This document shows, piece after piece, positions 1-7,179 of a stretch of DNA of 64,000 nucleotides. This DNA is from Bradyrhizobium sp. SZCCT0231 (lineage in GTDB: Bacteria > Pseudomonadota > Alphaproteobacteria > Rhizobiales > Xanthobacteraceae). The stretch covers positions 29,898-93,897 of the forward strand of contig NZ_JAFCKP010000020.1 in the NCBI RefSeq assembly GCF_018130245.1, written 5' to 3'. Within the stretch, counting starts at the first letter, position 1; each line of letters starts with the position of its first letter. A model generated the notes under the pieces. It made no database searches, was not told the DNA's origin, and was given only the letters and a program-made list of their open reading frames with translations. Both the position numbers and the translations under genes were made by a program.

Positions 1-1052
1 AACAAAGTCCCGAGACCTTGACGGCGCCGCTGCTCGATGTGCTCGAGGCGATCGACGTCACCTATGTTCAGGGCAGCGTCGAGACGGTCGAAACCCAATC
101 CCGCATGGTGAGGATCGCAGCGGCGAAAGGCACCAAGAAGATGCTCTCTTACGATCGCCTCGTGGTCGCCACCGGGAGCCGGCTGTTCCGCCCGAACATT
201 CCGGGTCTTGCCGAGCACGGCTTCAGCGTGGACTCGCTCGACGATGCGATTGCGCTCGACAAGCACCTGCATGGCCTCGCCAAGCGGCCGGCCGTGAACG
301 GACGCGACACGGTCGTCGTCGCCGGCGGCGGCTTCACCGGCATCGAGGCCGCAACCGAAATGCCGGCGCGGCTCCGCGCAATCCTCGGCCCGGATGTCAA
401 GACTCGCGTCATCATCGTCGAGCGCAACAGCGCGATCGCACCCGACATGGGCGCAGGTCCGCGGCCGGTCATCGAGAGCGCCCTCCGCAAGCTCGGCGTG
501 GAGACCCGCCTCGGTGCCGGGGTCGCCTCGCTCGACCAGGCTGGCGTCACCTTGTCCGACGGTGAGCACATCGAAACCGAGACCGTGATCTGGGCGGCGG
601 GTATTCGTGCGGCCCCTCTGACGGCGCAAATTCCCGCCGAGCGCGACAATTTCGGCCGGTTGCTGGTCGACCCCTGTTTGCGGGTGCCAGGCGTCGATGG
701 CGTCTTCGCAACCGGCGATGCGGCCCGTGCCGCCTGCGACGACGAGGGCAATTACGCGCTGATGTCGTGCCAGCACGCCACGCGGATGGGCGCCTTTGCA
801 GGCAACAATGCCGCCGCCGAGCTGCTCGGCGTACCGACCAGGCCGTACCACCAGAAGGCCTACGTCACCTGTCTCGATCTCGGCGAAGCCGGCGCACTGT
901 TCACGCGCGGCTGGGATCGCAAGGTCGAGATGGTCGGGGACGTCGCCAAGAAGACGAAGCAAGAGATCAACACCGTCTGGATCTATCCGCCGAAGGCCGA
1001 ACGTGCCGCCGCGCTCGCATCGGCCGATCCGGAACGCGTGACCAGCCTCTGA
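1..1052 (+). CDS. FAD/NAD(P)-dependent pyridine nucleotide-disulfide oxidoreductase, 5' partial (NDH-2-like)
   Basis: The reading frame is open to the left edge from base 3, so the N-terminus and the first FAD-binding glycine motif are outside the window. What remains has an NAD(P)-binding Rossmann motif (VVAGGGFTGIEAATE) near the middle and a C-terminal FAD-contact segment (GVDGVFATGDAARAA). These are the hallmarks of the pyridine nucleotide-disulfide reductase fold. The short C-terminus fits type-II NADH dehydrogenase-like or ferredoxin-reductase-like enzymes that pass electrons from NAD(P)H to a quinone or protein acceptor. The substrate cannot be told from sequence. An MBL-fold hydrolase follows about 80 bases downstream on the same strand and may be co-transcribed. 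Confidence 0.85.
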   Translation, partial: QSPETLTAPLLDVLEAIDVTYVQGSVETVETQSRMVRIAAAKGTKKMLSYDRLVVATGSRLFRPNIPGLAEHGFSVDSLDDAIALDKHLHGLAKRPAVNGRDTVVVAGGGFTGIEAATEMPARLRAILGPDVKTRVIIVERNSAIAPDMGAGPRPVIESALRKLGVETRLGAGVASLDQAGVTLSDGEHIETETVIWAAGIRAAPLTAQIPAERDNFGRLLVDPCLRVPGVDGVFATGDAARAACDDEGNYALMSCQHATRMGAFAGNNAAAELLGVPTRPYHQKAYVTCLDLGEAGALFTRGWDRKVEMVGDVAKKTKQEINTVWIYPPKAERAAALASADPERVTSL

Positions 1053-1135
1053 CGCACGAAGCCATGACGGCCGCGCTCCCTGGCTGCGCGGCCCGATCAA
1101 CAAGATCAGCCAGCAGCATGAAACAGGAGATCAAC

Positions 1136-2053
1136 ATGAACCAGCACAACGCCTCCTATCCCGTTGCATCGAAACCCGAAGAGCTCGTGCCGTCGCGCTA
1201 CGCGCTGAAGATCGGTGAGATCGACGTGCTGGTGGTCAGCGACGGCGTTCTACCGCTGCCCACCACCATGTTGGCGCACAACGCCGCCCCGGCCGACCGG
1301 GCGGCCTGGCTGCGTGACATGTTCCTGCCGCCGGACGCTTTCGACTGGGCACTGAATGCGGTCATGGTGCAGAGCGGCGGCAAGACCATCCTCATCGACG
1401 CTGGCCTCGGGTCCGACCCGAATTTGCATCTGCCGCGTGCCGGGCAGCTGAGCAAGCGACTGGAGGCCGCTGGCATCGACCTTGCGTCCGTCACCGATCT
1501 GGTGCTGACCCACATGCACATGGACCACATCGGCGGGCTGCTCGTCGACGGTGTGAAGCAGCGGCTGCGCCCAGACCTGCGGATTCACGTCGCGACGGCG
1601 GAGGTCAAATTCTGGGAAGCACCTGATTTCTCCCACACCAACATGCCGCAGGGCTTCCCCGATGCGCTGCGGGCGACCGCCAAGCAGTTCGTGAAAGCGT
1701 ATGGCAGTCGGCTCAGGCCCTTCGACGAGGAGCACGAGGTTGCACCGGGCGTCGTCGCACGTCGCACCGGCGGTCACACCCCCGGACACAGCGTGGTTCG
1801 CATCGCATCCGGCGGCGAGGCGCTGACGTTTGCCGGCGACGCCGTGTTCGCCGTCGGGTTCGACCAGCCCGACTGGCACAACGGTTTCGAACACGATCCC
1901 GAGGAGGCGGCGCGCGTTCGTATCCGCCTTCTGCGGGAGCTTGCCGAGACCGGCGAGATGCTGGTGGCCACGCACCTGCCGTTCCCGTCGGTCGGCCGCG
2001 TCGCGGTCGATGGCGACGCCTTCCGTTGGGTGCCGGTGTTCTGGGATTATTGA
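1136..2053 (+). CDS. MBL-fold metallo-hydrolase
   Basis: A 305-residue protein with the metallo-beta-lactamase-fold zinc motif THMHMDH (HxHxDH) near residue 125, and further metal-ligand segments (GGHTPGHS and a C-terminal THLPFPS). Overall it resembles the lactonase/methyl-parathion-hydrolase branch of the family, which hydrolyses esters, lactones or phosphoesters at a two-zinc site. There is no signal peptide, so a cytoplasmic location is likely. The start is the ATG at 1136 because an AGGAG lies 6 bases before it; an in-frame ATG at 1118 lacks such a site. The real substrate is unknown. A perfect hairpin at 2134-2157 probably ends the transcript. Confidence 0.85.
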   Translation: MNQHNASYPVASKPEELVPSRYALKIGEIDVLVVSDGVLPLPTTMLAHNAAPADRAAWLRDMFLPPDAFDWALNAVMVQSGGKTILIDAGLGSDPNLHLPRAGQLSKRLEAAGIDLASVTDLVLTHMHMDHIGGLLVDGVKQRLRPDLRIHVATAEVKFWEAPDFSHTNMPQGFPDALRATAKQFVKAYGSRLRPFDEEHEVAPGVVARRTGGHTPGHSVVRIASGGEALTFAGDAVFAVGFDQPDWHNGFEHDPEEAARVRIRLLRELAETGEMLVATHLPFPSVGRVAVDGDAFRWVPVFWDY

Positions 2054-2133
2054 GCAGGCGCCAGATTGAGTCCGAACCAGGGTGCGCGCTCATAGCGTCA
2101 ATGAGCGCGTGCCCAGTCCGCGGCATCACCTTC

Positions 2134-2157
2134 CTCCCGCGAATCTTGTCGCGGGAG
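2134..2157 (+). terminator. Hairpin after MBL hydrolase gene
   Basis: A perfect 9-bp stem (CTCCCGCGA / TCGCGGGAG) around a 6-base loop lies 80 bases after the hydrolase stop. There is no clear T-run, so it is a probable rather than classical terminator. The surrounding 2054-2397 stretch has no convincing gene. It also holds a perfect 12-bp palindrome, AAACCATGGTTT, at 2275-2286. Confidence 0.5.
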
Positions 2158-2397
2158 ATGCGCGTGCGGAGAGAGACGGCGAGTCTCGGCCGATTTGAGA
2201 AGCCAGGTTCCCACCTTGTCTTGACTGCAACACTGTCATCGCCGACCGGAGCCCAGCTAACGGGTTATCCGACCAAACCATGGTTTAGCTTGAACAAAGC
2301 CGGGTTCCTAAGGTCTCATCCACGCGCTTGCACCGACACGGATCGGACGCCCCGTGTGGATACCGGGACTTTTCTGTGTCCGAGGCATGAAACTCGC

Positions 2398-3525
2398 ATG
2401 ACAAGGCACCAGGAGATCCGTAGCTTTTTTGCTTTGAACGCGCACGAGGGAACAGGGGTGATTCACGCTGGTGTAGGCCCGATGGCGTTGCGTGGTGATT
2501 GGCACGGCCAAGATATCGTTGCCGGTCTTGCGCCATGCCTTTCGTTCGTTCTGGTGCGACATGCGCCACGAGAGATGCTGCGCGTTTTCCGGTCCGGCTC
2601 TACCGTCATCCTGGAGTTCTATTGGCCAGCGGCCGAGGCAGGTGTGTTCCTGCGATGCCGTATCGAGCTGAATTCCAGAGACCAGTGGCGGTTGCGGCAT
2701 CGGCGGCACGCCCATCAGGCCGCGAACCAGCAATCCTCCCAATTGGCGATCCTTGCAATGACATTGCTGCTCGCCGTGTGCGGCTGGATCGTCGGAGGCG
2801 CCGAGGGCATGCAGCGGGCACTCATGGGCAGTACGCCGCGCCCGGACGAAACGGTCATCTCGCGCGAGAGCATGTACCGCTGGTTCGGCGCGCGACCGCT
2901 GGCCCCTGCCGAGGTGCCGGACCTGTTCGCCATTCTGGCAAAGGTTTGCAGCCGGGCCGGCCTGGTGCGATTGCCGGATCTCTATTGCCTGCCGGCACCA
3001 CGCGACATGAATGCCTATGCGCTCGGCGGACCTGACCGAAGTGCCATCGTGTTGACCGAGGGCCTGCTGCGCGGCATGACGCGCGACGAGATCGCCGGGA
3101 TATTGGCCCATGAAGTCGCGCATATCCGCAACAATGACGCCCGGACGATGGGCTGGGCGACAGCGTTGCGACGCGCGATCGATTGGACCTCACTCGCTGG
3201 CCTCGCACTGCTGCGAACCAGTCATCATCACGGAGGCATGACGTCAAGCCGGCCATTGACCATGCTGCTGAGCGCAGCACCGACTCTTGGCCAGCTCCTT
3301 GGACTTGCTCTGTCGCGCGTGCGCGAAATGGATGCAGACGCAACGGCACTCGAACTGACCGGCGACTCGCGAGCGCTCATCGCCGCACTCGACAAGCTGG
3401 AGCGCCATCACACCGGCTCTGCACCAAGCCGCACCTCCGCATTCGCGCATGATCCGGCGCGTTTGCTTCGCAGCCATCCCGCCACCTCCGAGCGCGTCGG
3501 CACATTGCTCAACCTCGCGTACTAG
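2398..3525 (+). CDS. M48-family membrane zinc metalloprotease
   Basis: A 375-residue protein with the zinc-protease motif HEVAH at about residues 238-242 and a downstream REMDADATALELTGD segment that supplies the third zinc ligand, both typical of M48 (HtpX/Ste24-like) proteases. Hydrophobic stretches precede the catalytic domain (SSQLAILAMTLLLAVCGWIV) and follow the HExxH motif, so it should sit in the inner membrane. The N-terminal 100 residues are soluble and of unknown type. The frame stays open upstream to 2026, inside the previous gene; I chose the ATG at 2398 to avoid that overlap. The start is uncertain because only a GAGG about 12 bases upstream is visible. The family degrades misfolded membrane or exported proteins. 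Confidence 0.8.
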   Translation: MTRHQEIRSFFALNAHEGTGVIHAGVGPMALRGDWHGQDIVAGLAPCLSFVLVRHAPREMLRVFRSGSTVILEFYWPAAEAGVFLRCRIELNSRDQWRLRHRRHAHQAANQQSSQLAILAMTLLLAVCGWIVGGAEGMQRALMGSTPRPDETVISRESMYRWFGARPLAPAEVPDLFAILAKVCSRAGLVRLPDLYCLPAPRDMNAYALGGPDRSAIVLTEGLLRGMTRDEIAGILAHEVAHIRNNDARTMGWATALRRAIDWTSLAGLALLRTSHHHGGMTSSRPLTMLLSAAPTLGQLLGLALSRVREMDADATALELTGDSRALIAALDKLERHHTGSAPSRTSAFAHDPARLLRSHPATSERVGTLLNLAY

Positions 3526-3960
3526 CATTCGCTGAAGTTTTTACCGATGCACATCGGAAGGCTCGCTGACCAGGCAAAGCGTGCTGACGAAAATCCGCGC
3601 GCTTGAAATTTTTGCGGAGCTGGATCGTCGCCAAAATATCGCCGCGCTTTCGCGAAACTATTTTGATCTGAGTACGTTTCGGCATCTCTGCTCATTGCAG
3701 TACCGGGGAGACACCAACGTAATTGCCGAGCGTTTGAGCGGACGTAGGACGTAAATGACAAGCGGCTGGCCTCGTGGTCAGCGAGGAAAATCCGCTCCCA
3801 CATCTGTCAACGGCTATCATTTTGCCGCTCTAAAACAATCTTGCCGTCGACCCGACACCTAGAGGGACGCAACGCGTTCCCTCGACGGGGCGACGTTACT
3901 TGAGACTTCCGTTCCAAGCATCGAACTCGAAGGTCCAACGCCGTCGCACCGGCGTGACGG

Positions 3961-3996
3961 AAAGCTGTTACCGCCGAAAAAGCTGTTACCGCCGAA
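3961..3996. repeat. Perfect 18-bp tandem duplication upstream of the Gln/Gly-rich repeat gene
   Basis: Two head-to-tail copies of AAAGCTGTTACCGCCGAA occupy 3961-3978 and 3979-3996, with no mismatch. They end 71 bases before the start codon at 4068. The position suits an upstream activator or duplicated operator, but no protein is known to bind it. The rest of 3526-4067 holds no gene that I can support. Confidence 0.7.
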
Positions 3997-4067
3997 GCGG
4001 TCGCGCACGCGAACCGCCTTCGCAGGATTGTGGGCTGAGGGCACCACCATCGCAAGGAGGCCAAGCG

Positions 4068-4820
4068 ATGACGTATTATGACACCCTGCAACAGAACCTC
4101 GCGCATGGTTCGCCATTCGGACAGTTCGGTCCGCAACAATGGGGAACAGCAGCATTCGGTTCGCAAGGCGGCCAACAGTTTGGAGGAGGCCTTGGATTGG
4201 GCCAGGCGGCCTATGGACAGCAATACGGACAGTTCGGCGGTCAGCCGACCTTCGGCGCGTTTGGATATGGCCCCGGCTGGGGCGGGCAAACGGGCTGGGG
4301 TCAGCAGTGGGGCGGACAACAGCGCCAGCTGTCGCCGCAGGATGTGAATGAGGTCGTGCGGCAATTGGTACCGGCGCTGCCCCAAATTCTCGCGCAAGCC
4401 CAAAACCCATTCGCGGGAATGGGCTATGCGGCTTACGGCCAGGCGCCGCGCCAGCTAAGTCCGCAAGACGTGAGCGAGGTCGTGCGGCAGATCCTGCCCA
4501 TGGTGCCGCAGATCGTGGGAATGTTGCAGGGCCAGCCGCAAATGCAGCATTCGGCCATGCACGGCGGTCCCGGCCAGGGTCAATTCGGAGGCCTCGGTCA
4601 ATTCGGTCTCGGCTATCCCACGCAGGCTCAGCCAGCGCAGATGTGGGGTACGCAGTTCGGCGCGCCGCAGTTCCAGGCGGCATTCGGCGGTGCGACGGGC
4701 TTCGGCCAGCAGCGACAACTGACGCAGCAGGATGTCGCCGACATCACCCGCCAGCTGATCGGCGTCATTCCCCAGGTCATCGGTAATCTTCAGGCCTATG
4801 GCCAGCAGCGGATGATCTGA
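4068..4820 (+). CDS. Low-complexity Gln/Gly/Phe/Tyr-rich protein with three internal repeats
   Basis: A 250-residue protein that I do not recognise. It is dominated by Gln, Gly, Phe, Tyr and Ala (runs such as GQFGPQQWG and YGQQYGQFGG), like prion-like or self-assembling low-complexity proteins. Three copies of a more ordered unit are embedded: RQLSPQDVNEVVRQLVPALPQI near residue 86, RQLSPQDVSEVVRQILPMVPQI near 127 and RQLTQQDVADITRQLIGVIPQV near 216. Each unit looks like a polar helix cap followed by an amphipathic helix. There is no signal peptide. The start is set by GGAGG 8 bases before the ATG. It is the first gene of a three-gene same-strand cassette and is followed by a strong hairpin, which suggests it is made in excess of its partners. 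Function unknown; it could be a scaffold, a secreted matrix protein or a substrate of the protease encoded downstream. Confidence 0.75.
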   Translation: MTYYDTLQQNLAHGSPFGQFGPQQWGTAAFGSQGGQQFGGGLGLGQAAYGQQYGQFGGQPTFGAFGYGPGWGGQTGWGQQWGGQQRQLSPQDVNEVVRQLVPALPQILAQAQNPFAGMGYAAYGQAPRQLSPQDVSEVVRQILPMVPQIVGMLQGQPQMQHSAMHGGPGQGQFGGLGQFGLGYPTQAQPAQMWGTQFGAPQFQAAFGGATGFGQQRQLTQQDVADITRQLIGVIPQVIGNLQAYGQQRMI

Positions 4821-4831
4821 CCGCGCGGTAA

Positions 4832-4864
4832 GGCGCGACCGCCGCCAAAAGCGGCGGTCGCGCC
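4832..4864 (+). terminator. Strong hairpin between the repeat protein and its partner gene
   Basis: A perfect 14-bp stem (left arm 4832-4845, right arm 4851-4864) closes a CAAAA loop. No T-tract follows. Sitting 12 bases after the stop of the first cassette gene and 37 before the next start, it looks like an intercistronic attenuator or 3'-end stabiliser. Confidence 0.65.
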
Positions 4865-4900
4865 CGCCGTTGCGCATGCTTCCTCCGAAGGAGAACCCTC

Positions 4901-5356
4901 ATGTCGGATTCCAATCCCTCCGCCGCATCGTCACAGCGCCACTCCTCAGACATTCAGCAGCTCGTCGGCCTGCTTGGCAATTTGATGCCGCTGCTCTTGC
5001 GCCTGCAATCGCACGGGTTCGAGCAGCCGTTCCGAACCGCGCCCGGCAGCTTCCCGATGCCGAACCCGGTGCTCGATTATCAGGCTGCGGAAAACATGAT
5101 CGGAGACATGATTGCAGAAACGCTGCGTTCGCTCTCCGCCTATCTCGAGGCCAACGCGGCACAGCATGCGGGCCTGGAAAACTGCGTCGCGATCGTCACC
5201 CAGGCGGCCAACAAGTTTACCGAGCGGGATTTTGCGCAGGCCTTCAACCTGATCTATTTCGCCTATCGCGCGATCGAAGCCGCCCGCGCAGCCGATCCCC
5301 GCGTTCCATTGCCGCGACAGGCTTCGATTGATCGCACTCAATCTTCCATCCACTGA
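4901..5356 (+). CDS. Small helical cassette partner protein of unknown function
   Basis: A 151-residue protein with no recognised domain. The N-terminal 18 residues are Ser/Gln rich. A hydrophobic segment (IQQLVGLLGNLMPLLLRL) follows that resembles the hydrophobic half of the repeat unit in the preceding gene. After a Pro-rich linker, the rest (about residues 58-135) reads as two or three amphipathic helices. There is one cysteine (ENCVAIV) and no signal peptide. The start has AAGGAG upstream. It lies between the low-complexity protein and the subtilisin-like protease, 24 bases from the latter, so all three are probably one operon. An adaptor or co-assembling subunit is a guess. Confidence 0.7.
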   Translation: MSDSNPSAASSQRHSSDIQQLVGLLGNLMPLLLRLQSHGFEQPFRTAPGSFPMPNPVLDYQAAENMIGDMIAETLRSLSAYLEANAAQHAGLENCVAIVTQAANKFTERDFAQAFNLIYFAYRAIEAARAADPRVPLPRQASIDRTQSSIH

Positions 5357-5380
5357 AATCAAATCAACGGAGGCGACGCC

Positions 5381-7156
5381 ATGGCAGCAAGTCCAGATGA
5401 TGCGCGACCGACCTCGATCGGCAATCGAAGCAAACCCGTGCGCAACACCCAATACATGATCGCGCCGGCGGGTCCCGGCATCAGCGCACAGACACTGGCC
5501 GAACAACTGAGCCAGTTCGGCAACATCCTGTGGACCCATGACCAGCGCGGCGTCAGTGGCCCGCCCATTGCGATCGTGCGCATGCCTGACGAAGCCGCGG
5601 CCGCGTTGCGCCGCTCCACGGCCGGCAGCTTGATCATCGAGCCGGACAGCCATCTGCGAGCTGCGTCCTTTGCCGGCCCGGGCGCTGCTTTCATCCCGGC
5701 GGCTGCGCCGATGACCGCACTCGGGCCGGACTTGAAGGTGACGATCCGGATTGTCAGCGAGACAGGCGCGCCTGTGGAACAGGCAAATGTGCGGCTCATC
5801 GGCGAGCAGGCGTCAGCTCAAGGGCAGACGGACCGTGATGGCAACGTCGATCTGACGCTGCGGGACGAAGTGCCGGAAACAATCGCCGCCATTTTCGTCA
5901 GCGCGTGCTCCGGCCATTGGGGCTTGTGGCAACAGCAGCCCAATATCGAGGCCAATGCGGTGAACACCCTCACCCTGAGACCGTTGCCGCTACCTGGCCG
6001 ACTGGATTGGGGCGGCGAGGCGATGCGCTTCGATCAGATTCCCGACCACTGCCGTGGAGCCGACGTCAAGATCGCGCTCATCGATAGCGGCGTGGCGACC
6101 AGCCACAGGCAATTGGCAGGCATCAAGCACGGTATCGATGCCCGAAGTGGCGAGGATCGCTCGTGGTCAAGGGATATCACTGGCCACGGCACGCCTTGCG
6201 CAGGCATCATCAATGCGGCTGCGCGGGCAGATCACGGTATCCGCGGCTACGCCCCGGAGAGCGAACTGCATGTTTACAAGCTTCCCCTCGATGCCCGTTG
6301 CAGCGACCTGATCGCGGCGCTCGATGATTGCCTGCAAAACGGCATCGACGTGGCCTGCGTCGGGGTCGGTTGCGAGCGCGGCTCCGCACTGGTCGAGCAG
6401 CACATGGCCATGGCCAAGCAGCAGGGCGTCAGCATCATTGCCGCCGCCGGCAACTCCGGACAGGGCGTATTGTTTCCGGCCTGTTCGCCGCATGTCATGG
6501 CCGTCGGCGCGGTCGGACGGATGGGAAGCTTCCCGGACGACAGTCCGCAGGCGGCGCAGGCCGCAGCCGCGACTGCGGCGGCGGGCGGGTTGTTCGTACC
6601 GCCGTTTTCCTGCCGCGGGTCCGAACTCGACCTGTGCGCGCCCGGCGTCGCGATCATGACCTGCCAGTCGCCGGACGGCTACGCCGTCTGCGACGGCACC
6701 TCGCTCGCAGCGGCTCACGTTGCCGCGCTTGCGGCGTTGATCCTCGCCGATCACGGCGACTTCAAGGGCAGCTTCATCGCCAAGGATGCCCACCGGGTCG
6801 AACGTCTCTTTCAAATTCTGAAGGATACGGCGCAACCCATCGGCCATCCATGGCAGACCGGAGCCGGGTTGCCGGATGCAGCCCGCGCGCTCGGCGTCTG
6901 GTCCGATCAGCGCCCCCTTGCCATGCCGCTGAATGCGGGATTGCGCGAGATGCGCCGCGCCATTCGGCAGCTCGATCGGATTCCATTCGGCGCAATCCAG
7001 TCGACGATGTTCGAGCCGCCGCGCGGCCCGGCCAACGTGACGCGGCTTCCGCTGAATCCGGCCCCTCTCGCGCTCCAGGCCGCCGGCGCGGGAACAGCGA
7101 CGGTGCATGAACTCAGAGCAGCGATGGCGCTCGCAGGTCTAGCGGAAGGACCTTAG
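5381..7156 (+). CDS. S8 (subtilisin-like) serine protease without signal peptide
   Basis: A 591-residue protein with a complete subtilase triad: Asp235 (ALIDSGVA), His269 (TGHGTPCAG) and Ser441 (DGTSLAAAHV), plus the oxyanion-hole AAAGNSGQG segment. Before the catalytic domain are an inhibitor-like prodomain region (about residues 25-95) and a beta-sandwich, carboxypeptidase-regulatory-like region (about 115-200, VTIRIVSETGAPVEQANVRL). The C-terminal 90 residues are a Pro/Ala/Arg-rich tail. No signal peptide is visible, which is unusual for the family and suggests a cytoplasmic enzyme or export with its partners. GGAGG precedes the ATG. Its position after the low-complexity protein and the helical partner suggests that one of them is its substrate or carrier; this is inference. 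Confidence 0.85.
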   Translation: MAASPDDARPTSIGNRSKPVRNTQYMIAPAGPGISAQTLAEQLSQFGNILWTHDQRGVSGPPIAIVRMPDEAAAALRRSTAGSLIIEPDSHLRAASFAGPGAAFIPAAAPMTALGPDLKVTIRIVSETGAPVEQANVRLIGEQASAQGQTDRDGNVDLTLRDEVPETIAAIFVSACSGHWGLWQQQPNIEANAVNTLTLRPLPLPGRLDWGGEAMRFDQIPDHCRGADVKIALIDSGVATSHRQLAGIKHGIDARSGEDRSWSRDITGHGTPCAGIINAAARADHGIRGYAPESELHVYKLPLDARCSDLIAALDDCLQNGIDVACVGVGCERGSALVEQHMAMAKQQGVSIIAAAGNSGQGVLFPACSPHVMAVGAVGRMGSFPDDSPQAAQAAAATAAAGGLFVPPFSCRGSELDLCAPGVAIMTCQSPDGYAVCDGTSLAAAHVAALAALILADHGDFKGSFIAKDAHRVERLFQILKDTAQPIGHPWQTGAGLPDAARALGVWSDQRPLAMPLNAGLREMRRAIRQLDRIPFGAIQSTMFEPPRGPANVTRLPLNPAPLALQAAGAGTATVHELRAAMALAGLAEGP

Positions 7157-7179
7157 AGGAGGATGAGGGACCCGCAGTC

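Noticed and set aside
2275-2286. AAACCATGGTTT palindrome as a promoter operator
   Set aside because: A 12-bp palindrome without a second copy or a linked regulator gene is too weak to call; it is only mentioned in the hairpin entry.
2026-2397. Upstream extension of the M48 protease frame
   Set aside because: It overlaps the MBL-fold gene and its hairpin, and has no family likeness; the start was set at 2398.
3522-3803. Minus-strand 93-residue frame in the gap after the protease
   Set aside because: No ribosome site, domain or plausible composition was visible.
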